In this document: positions 59,018-64,000 of the stretch, in pieces
Position numbering within the stretch: the first letter of the stretch is position 1
Layout: every line of letters starts with the position of its first letter
Assembly: GCA_045539315.1 (NCBI GenBank)
Contig: JAZQFC010000010.1
Location: forward strand, 107,532 to 171,531
Length of the DNA stretch: 64,000 nt
Source: RUG11462 sp045539315
GTDB taxonomy: Bacteria; Bacillota; Clostridia; Oscillospirales; Acutalibacteraceae
Direction of reading: 5' to 3'
Program-made: the position numbers and the translations under genes
Notes under the pieces: generated by a model
What the model saw: only the letters and a program-made list of their open reading frames with translations
Database searches by the model: none
Told to the model about the DNA's origin: nothing

Positions 59018-62000
59018 ATGAAGTTTAAATTTGTTAAAAGTGCAATTGCGTCAGCGTTGTCTTTGCTTATGCTTTTAACATGCATTCCTGCAATGTCAAT
59101 AGGCATAACCGCAAGCGCGCAAACATCAGGCGTGAGCATTAGCGTTCAAAAAAGCGAAGTGTCTATAAAGATTAATAATATAGGCAAAAGCGGCGAGGCG
59201 TTGATTTATAGTTGTGATGCAAATGAATATTTTGAAACTGATAATATGACCGGTTTGAGTAATTCTATTAATCAAAATGGCAATATTGTTGGTAAATATA
59301 AATGTGCAACAACACAAACTATTACAATTAATCGTTATCATACTGATGGAACAGATAATTTGTATAGAAAATATTATCTTATTCAAAATAATAAAATTCT
59401 TGCAGGTCCTTATTATGCGCAAGATATCAAATCATTAAAATCAGTTCCTGAATTTGAAAAGCAAACTAAAAAAGGTTTGCATTTAGAAGACCATACAACC
59501 ATTGAAGAAGCAAAGAAAATGGGTGTTTCAAACACTGTTATTAATATGGATTTAGGAAGCCTTATTATCGATAAATCGGTGGCGTCTAAATATAACTGCG
59601 TTGAGTTTGAAAGTAATGGTGAAACATATTTCTTTGATGCTGATTATATTCGCGCACAAGATGGTCTTATTTCTGCTTACACAAAAGAAAATATCAATGT
59701 ATCATTGGTGCTTATCACATGGGCTTCTGCCGAATCAAACGGTAAATATCCTAAAGAATTGTTTTATGTAACAGGTAACCGTCAAACATGTGGTTGGAAT
59801 ACAAGCAATAAAAGTGGTATGAGATATTGGATTGCTGCAATGGAATTTTTGGGCAAAAGATATTCTCAACCTGATAAATATGGCCAGGTAAACAAATTCA
59901 TTGTTGGTAATGAAATTGACTATACTTATGACTGGTATTTAATGCAACCAAATTATAAAAACGGAAAAGTTCAAAGACTTGATTTTGAGTTGTTTATGGA
60001 AGAGTATGCAAGAACATTGCGTCTTGCAAATATGGCTATTAAAAAATACAATTCCGAAAGTAAAGTTGTAATTTCGTTTACTCATAACTGGGCAGAAAGT
60101 TGCTTAACAAGTTATGGTTATTCGTCAACAAACCAAAATACCCTTCGTTATAATTCATATGCACCAAAAGATATTTTAGATTGGATGAGTTATCACGAAA
60201 AAGCGCGTGGCGATTATGACTGGGGCATTTGTGGCCATCCATATGCAATTGGAACAACTCCTTCAAACCCATTAAAAACAGATATGGACCCACCGGGCGC
60301 TGCAAAACCAATCACAGGTAATTATAAAACATCGCCTTGGATTACAGTAGCAAACCTTGAATTATATCAACAGTATTTTGAACAACCTGAAAATAAATTC
60401 AATGGAAAAGTAAGAGAAGTTTCTGTTATTGAAGGTGGCGTTTGTAACATTGCAAAAGAAAATGCTACCGCGTCAGCGTACAAACAAGCAATTGAAGAAC
60501 AAGCAGGTACAATTGCTCAATTATATTACAGAGCGGCTTTGCTTGATTGTGTAACAGAAGTTTCTTATTTTAGAATATATGACTTGGATAGCGCATCTTT
60601 AAGACTTGGGCTTAAAGAAGCAGATGGCACTTTAAAACCTTCATATAATGTATGGAAATATGTTGATACAAATATGAGTTTTAATTATGCTAACAAGTAT
60701 TTGCACAGAATAGACTGGAAAGGCAATGCAAAATCATATAAAGATATAATAGATAGAGTTAACTCGGGTTTTGACTGGAAATCTGCTTGGGATGAATCTA
60801 AAATTATTCGTAGAATGTTACCGGTTGAAGATGATGATATTTCAATTAAAACCGATAAAACAAGTTATTCTTCTAATGAACCTATTAATGTAACCGCAAC
60901 AGGTTCAGAAGGCAATGTGGTTGAACTGTATTTAAAAACAGATAATTATGGCTCTGTTGATCCAATTTATTCTTATCCCGTTTCGGGCGAAGAAAATAAT
61001 ATGACTTTCAAATCGGGTGAAACTTATAACATTTTGGCTTTTGGTAGTATTCTTTCAACAAGATTAAATGACGCTAAATTAAAAGCCGGAGATTATGTAG
61101 TTGCTATTTATAACGGAGAAACAGGAAAGTATGTAACTTCTGAATTTAAAATTACAAGCAATTATACTTTTGGTGGAACAACACCATCAATTTCGACTGA
61201 TAAAACTGTTTATGAAACAGGTGAGCCTATTGTTGTAACTGCAACCGGTGGAAGCGATGCGTGGGTAGGTCTTTATAAAGACACTGATTCTTACGGTAGT
61301 GGCGCTGGTAAGGTAGTTTCAATTTACTGGTATTGGGTAAATAGTGGCACTAACTTTTCAGGCAGACCAACTGTTCTTCAAACAGGATTTCATGATACAG
61401 GAAGTAGTAATCCAGGTATTGTTTTAAAACCGGGAAAATATTATGTATATTTATTTTCTGATTCGGGCTACAATGCAGTTGGCAAAGTGGAAATTGAAGT
61501 TGTTCCGGCAGATATCCAAGGGTTAAGTTCTGTAGAATATAAACTTGATAATGCAAATGACGGATTTGCAAATGGTACTGTTTCTGTTACAATGGCTGAT
61601 GATTCAGTTGCCACAGATTGTGTGCTTTATTGGGGCGATGAAAACGGTAACAAACTTGCAAATTATACTCAAATTACAAGGTTTAAATTGTCGGGAATGA
61701 CCACAACAATGAGATTGCCAACGCATCTTGTAATACCAAATGAAGCCGAAAAATTGTTGGCTTATGCTTATGATGGCAGTGTTACATCTGATAAAGCAGT
61801 TTCGGTTGATTTACCTGATAATTGTCAGTATGATTTAACCGATGAAGGTGTTCTCGCTGAATTCCAAATGACAAGCGATACTCATATTACTACTGATGCA
61901 GGCGCAACTAATGAAGTTAAATATTCAAACTCACATTTTAGAATGATGCTTGAAGATGTTAGAGATAACAGTCCAAATAGCGTAGGTATATTTATAAATG

Positions 62001-63676
62001 GTGATATTGTAAACTCAGGTATGAAAGCCGAGTTTGATAAAGCGTATAATATTTATAACTCTGTTAAATCAACAGCAGATAATTTCCCAAGTTTACATAT
62101 ATCAATAGGTAACCATGACTGGATTGAAGGAAATCCAGGCGCGCAATTCCAAGTTTATACTAAATTGTTTAATAGAAGCCTTGCAAAACAACCTGAAAAG
62201 GTTTACTACGATGAGGTTGTTGGTGGCTATCATTTTGTATATCTTGGAAGTGAAACAAAAGGTCTTCATGCAACATTGTCACAAGAACAATTAGACTGGT
62301 TTGATAATCTTATGACTGAATGTACAGAAGAAGACCCTAACAAACCGGTATTTGTAATGTTACACCAGTCATTCTATAGCACCGTTGCAGGTTCTTTGCC
62401 TGGTCAAGGTTGGGATGGTGTAAACAATGAGCATCTATTAAAGAGAGTAATGAGTAAATATGGTCAAATAATTCTTTTTAATGGCCATAGCCATTGGGAG
62501 TTTGATTCAGAGAGAAATATGTTTGCAGGGGACATTGAGTCACCGGTTGCTTTTAACACATCATCAGTTAGTTATACTTGGACAAGTTACAATACAATTG
62601 GCGGTGAGCATTTAGACGGTTCACAAAGTTATTATGTAAGAGTTTATGACGACAAAATAATACTTTTGGGCAGAGATATTGAAAACCGCAAATTTGTAGC
62701 ATCTGCATTGTATGTAGTTGAAAGAAACACCCTTGATATTGAAAAAACTGACTATGTTATCAGCAAGGGTCAAAATATCGAAGTAATTGATGTTGATGCA
62801 GATGAAAATGCATATGTTGACTTTGAATCTCTTGATGCAGAAATAGTTTCGGTTTCTGATGAAGGCGCGCTTATTCCAAAATCAGTAGGCGAAACACAAA
62901 TCGTAGTTTCAGTTGATGGCACAAATACCAAGGTAATGTCTAAACGAATTATCAATGTAAAAGTTGTTGAAACAAGTGATAATTGGACAGAATGGGTGCA
63001 TGATAGTTCAACTATGACACATAGTAGAACAAATATTGATACAGGAATGGTTGAAACAAAATCATGCAGAGCGCAAACAACTTCAGATATTTTGTCTGTT
63101 GCATCGTTCAAAACAAGAGGCGAAAAAGATGTTTATTGTGCGGTTTGTAAAGCATTTATTGAAACTGCAAAAATTCCAAAAATCAAAACTGTAAAATTAT
63201 CACAAAAAAGTTATGTTTATGATGGTAAGGCTAAAAAACCTGATGTAAATGTTGTAGCCGCTGATGGTACAAAAATAAAATCATCAAATTATACTGTAAC
63301 TTATGCAAAGGGAAGAAAAGCAGTTGGGAAATATAAAGTTACTGTTAAATTTAAAAATGAATATTCAGGACAAAAAACAGTTTACTTTACTATAAATCCA
63401 AAACCTACAACTATTTCGAAGTTAACCGCAACTAAAAAAGGTTTCAAAGTAACTTGGAAAAAAGGCAATAAAAACTGGACTGCAAATTATCAAATTAGAT
63501 ATAGCACAAGCAGTAGTTTCAAAAAAGCCAAAACAGTTACAGTTAAGGGATATAAAAAGACCTCAACAACCATTTCAAAATTACTTTCAAAGAAAAAATA
63601 CTATGTGCAAGTAAGAATAGTTAAAAATAGTTGTTATTCTGCTTGGAGTAATAGAAAATCAGTAAAAACAAAATAA
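59018..63676 (+). CDS. Giant secreted DUF5722 plus calcineurin-phosphoesterase protein
   Basis: 1552 residues. Order: signal peptide (1-34); DUF5722 glycosidase-like domain (about 38-604) with candidate acidic residues Glu299 in VGNEIDYTYDW and Glu472 in VSVIEGGV; two Trp-Val-Gly-type repeats (about 608-712, 724-831) like those of the upstream protein; a beta domain (about 832-940); a calcineurin-like phosphoesterase (about 946-1244) with SDTHI, NGDIVNSG, IGNHDW, MLHQSF and NGHSHWEF; an Ig-like part; a Cys pair segment CAVCKAFIE; MBG/Ig-like (about 1390-1463) and FnIII-like (1464-1552) modules. AGGAG precedes ATG, 16 bases after the previous stop. Joint action on phosphorylated or decorated glycans is inferred. 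Confidence 0.82.
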   Translation: MKFKFVKSAIASALSLLMLLTCIPAMSIGITASAQTSGVSISVQKSEVSIKINNIGKSGEALIYSCDANEYFETDNMTGLSNSINQNGNIVGKYKCATTQTITINRYHTDGTDNLYRKYYLIQNNKILAGPYYAQDIKSLKSVPEFEKQTKKGLHLEDHTTIEEAKKMGVSNTVINMDLGSLIIDKSVASKYNCVEFESNGETYFFDADYIRAQDGLISAYTKENINVSLVLITWASAESNGKYPKELFYVTGNRQTCGWNTSNKSGMRYWIAAMEFLGKRYSQPDKYGQVNKFIVGNEIDYTYDWYLMQPNYKNGKVQRLDFELFMEEYARTLRLANMAIKKYNSESKVVISFTHNWAESCLTSYGYSSTNQNTLRYNSYAPKDILDWMSYHEKARGDYDWGICGHPYAIGTTPSNPLKTDMDPPGAAKPITGNYKTSPWITVANLELYQQYFEQPENKFNGKVREVSVIEGGVCNIAKENATASAYKQAIEEQAGTIAQLYYRAALLDCVTEVSYFRIYDLDSASLRLGLKEADGTLKPSYNVWKYVDTNMSFNYANKYLHRIDWKGNAKSYKDIIDRVNSGFDWKSAWDESKIIRRMLPVEDDDISIKTDKTSYSSNEPINVTATGSEGNVVELYLKTDNYGSVDPIYSYPVSGEENNMTFKSGETYNILAFGSILSTRLNDAKLKAGDYVVAIYNGETGKYVTSEFKITSNYTFGGTTPSISTDKTVYETGEPIVVTATGGSDAWVGLYKDTDSYGSGAGKVVSIYWYWVNSGTNFSGRPTVLQTGFHDTGSSNPGIVLKPGKYYVYLFSDSGYNAVGKVEIEVVPADIQGLSSVEYKLDNANDGFANGTVSVTMADDSVATDCVLYWGDENGNKLANYTQITRFKLSGMTTTMRLPTHLVIPNEAEKLLAYAYDGSVTSDKAVSVDLPDNCQYDLTDEGVLAEFQMTSDTHITTDAGATNEVKYSNSHFRMMLEDVRDNSPNSVGIFINGDIVNSGMKAEFDKAYNIYNSVKSTADNFPSLHISIGNHDWIEGNPGAQFQVYTKLFNRSLAKQPEKVYYDEVVGGYHFVYLGSETKGLHATLSQEQLDWFDNLMTECTEEDPNKPVFVMLHQSFYSTVAGSLPGQGWDGVNNEHLLKRVMSKYGQIILFNGHSHWEFDSERNMFAGDIESPVAFNTSSVSYTWTSYNTIGGEHLDGSQSYYVRVYDDKIILLGRDIENRKFVASALYVVERNTLDIEKTDYVISKGQNIEVIDVDADENAYVDFESLDAEIVSVSDEGALIPKSVGETQIVVSVDGTNTKVMSKRIINVKVVETSDNWTEWVHDSSTMTHSRTNIDTGMVETKSCRAQTTSDILSVASFKTRGEKDVYCAVCKAFIETAKIPKIKTVKLSQKSYVYDGKAKKPDVNVVAADGTKIKSSNYTVTYAKGRKAVGKYKVTVKFKNEYSGQKTVYFTINPKPTTISKLTATKKGFKVTWKKGNKNWTANYQIRYSTSSSFKKAKTVTVKGYKKTSTTISKLLSKKKYYVQVRIVKNSCYSAWSNRKSVKTK

Positions 63677-63680
63677 ATAA

Positions 63681-63712
63681 AAAGAGCAATCGCAAAAGCG
63701 ATTGCTCTTTTT
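63681..63712. terminator. Bidirectional terminator
   Basis: AAAAAGAGCAATCGC-AAAA-GCGATTGCTCTTTTT. Ends the giant-protein operon and, leftward, the tRNA-Leu element. Confidence 0.9.
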
Positions 63713-63937
63713 TGGTGCGGGTGAAGGGACTTGCCGTCTGCGGTGCGTTGCACTCGCATACTATTCGCTTGGCGACCGTTACTTTGTAACAGTACCCGCC
63801 TGCGCGCTCTTCGCTAAAAACAATTCACCGAATTGTTTTCTTTACGCTTCAGACCCTCTCGGGTTCAAGTCCAATAAATAAAAACGGAGCGCAACCTAAA
63901 GGTTACTCTCCGTCTTTGGTGCGGGTGAAGGGACTTG
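63711..63937 (-). mobile_element. tRNA-Leu 3'-end duplication enclosing a fold-back hairpin element
   Basis: The 3' end of tRNA-Leu (63915-63937 in plus coordinates) is repeated exactly over 23 bases at 63711-63733, 204 bases apart. Between them, leftward from the tRNA, are a terminator, an inverted 12-base copy of the T-arm (GGGTTCAAGTCC at 63861-63872), and hairpins including AAAACAATTC-ACC-GAATTGTTTT, GTTAC-TTT-GTAAC and GTGC-GTT-GCAC. GGACTTG (63727-63733) and GTCTG (63736-63740) can pair with CAAGTCC (63866-63872) and CAGAC (63850-63854), folding the unit. No coding frame. Same plan as the tRNA-Glu element. Confidence 0.7.
63886..63916 (-). terminator. Terminator directly after tRNA-Leu
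   Basis: ACGGAG ... CTCCGT outer stem with inner AACC-TAAA-GGTT; leftward it is followed by TTTTTATT. Confidence 0.8.
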
Positions 63938-64000
63938 AACCCCCACGAGATTGCTCACTAGATCCTAAGTCTAGCGCGTCTGCCAATTCCGCCACACCCG
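63917..64000 (-). tRNA. tRNA-Leu (TAG), lacking its first base at the window edge
   Basis: Minus strand reads CGGGTGTGGCGGAATTGGCA at its 5' end, anticodon arm GCTAGAC-TTAGGA-TCTAGT region with anticodon TAG, a long variable arm, T-arm GGGGG-TTCAAGT-CCC and encoded CCA. The acceptor 3' strand CACCCGC shows that the first G lies just outside the window. Confidence 0.92.

Noticed and set aside
63713..63735. A second, separate tRNA-Leu gene
   Set aside because: Only the 3' end is present; no anticodon or D-arm follows, so it is a fragment.

Overview
The window reads as chromosome from a low-GC, endospore-forming gut Firmicute, most likely class Clostridia in the Oscillospirales/Ruminococcaceae area. 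The grounds are the AT-rich sequence, sporulation genes (spoIIR, spoIIAA-spoIIAB-sigF, a sigma-H-like factor), type III glutamine synthetase, BspA-like leucine-rich repeat and DUF5722 secreted proteins, an L27 protein with the Firmicutes cleavable leader beside its Prp protease, and AGGAGG-type ribosome sites with TTGACA/TATAAT promoters. I cannot name a genus.

Layout. 1-7.4 kb: truncated glutamine synthetase, a CorC/HlyC-type membrane protein, then a leftward run of FkbM methyltransferase, WalJ-like hydrolase, rlmH, a polysaccharide deacetylase and nrdR. 7.4-14.5 kb: a polyamine uptake operon (potA, potB and a fused potC-potD) behind a long structured leader, followed by a HAD phosphatase and a large FAD oxidoreductase. 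14.5-21.6 kb: htrA, a second HAD phosphatase, a LRR surface protein, acyl-ACP thioesterase, a sugar aminotransferase and queH. 21.6-23.9 kb: tRNA-Met and tRNA-Glu, then a hairpin-rich accessory stretch with a duplicated tRNA 3' end, and a divergent XRE regulator/unknown protein pair. 24-34.9 kb: trkA-trkH, gap, a D,D-carboxypeptidase, an Lrp regulator with aminotransferase, ispE, spoIIR and three small unknown genes. 34.9-44.6 kb: an aconitase-X/flavin reductase operon, secG, icd, xpt, a beta-helix protein and a GH13 enzyme. 44.6-49.6 kb: a zinc-ribbon protein, sigma-H-like factor, spoIIA operon, folC and rplU-prp-rpmA. 49.7-55.9 kb: tex, a 54-residue DUF6472-like gene, cca, a radical SAM protein and a flavoprotein with a CTG start. 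56-63.7 kb: two very large secreted proteins sharing a repeated Trp-Val-Gly module. The window ends in tRNA-Leu.

Most noteworthy. (1) Two loci, at tRNA-Glu and tRNA-Leu, share one architecture: tRNA, terminator hairpin, inverted copy of that tRNA's own T-arm, hairpins, direct copy of that tRNA's 3' end, second terminator. This looks like a small family of tRNA-associated fold-back elements. (2) The pot leader has a segment that can pair either with an upstream partner or with the potA ribosome site, plus a loop-based pseudoknot; it looks like a translational switch of a class I do not recognise. (3) An XRE/unknown-protein pair with a perfect palindromic operator lies beside the tRNA-Glu element. 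(4) The adjacent giant secreted proteins combine a DUF5722 domain, a calcineurin-type phosphoesterase and repeated beta modules.

All functional calls come from reading the translations; no database search was run.
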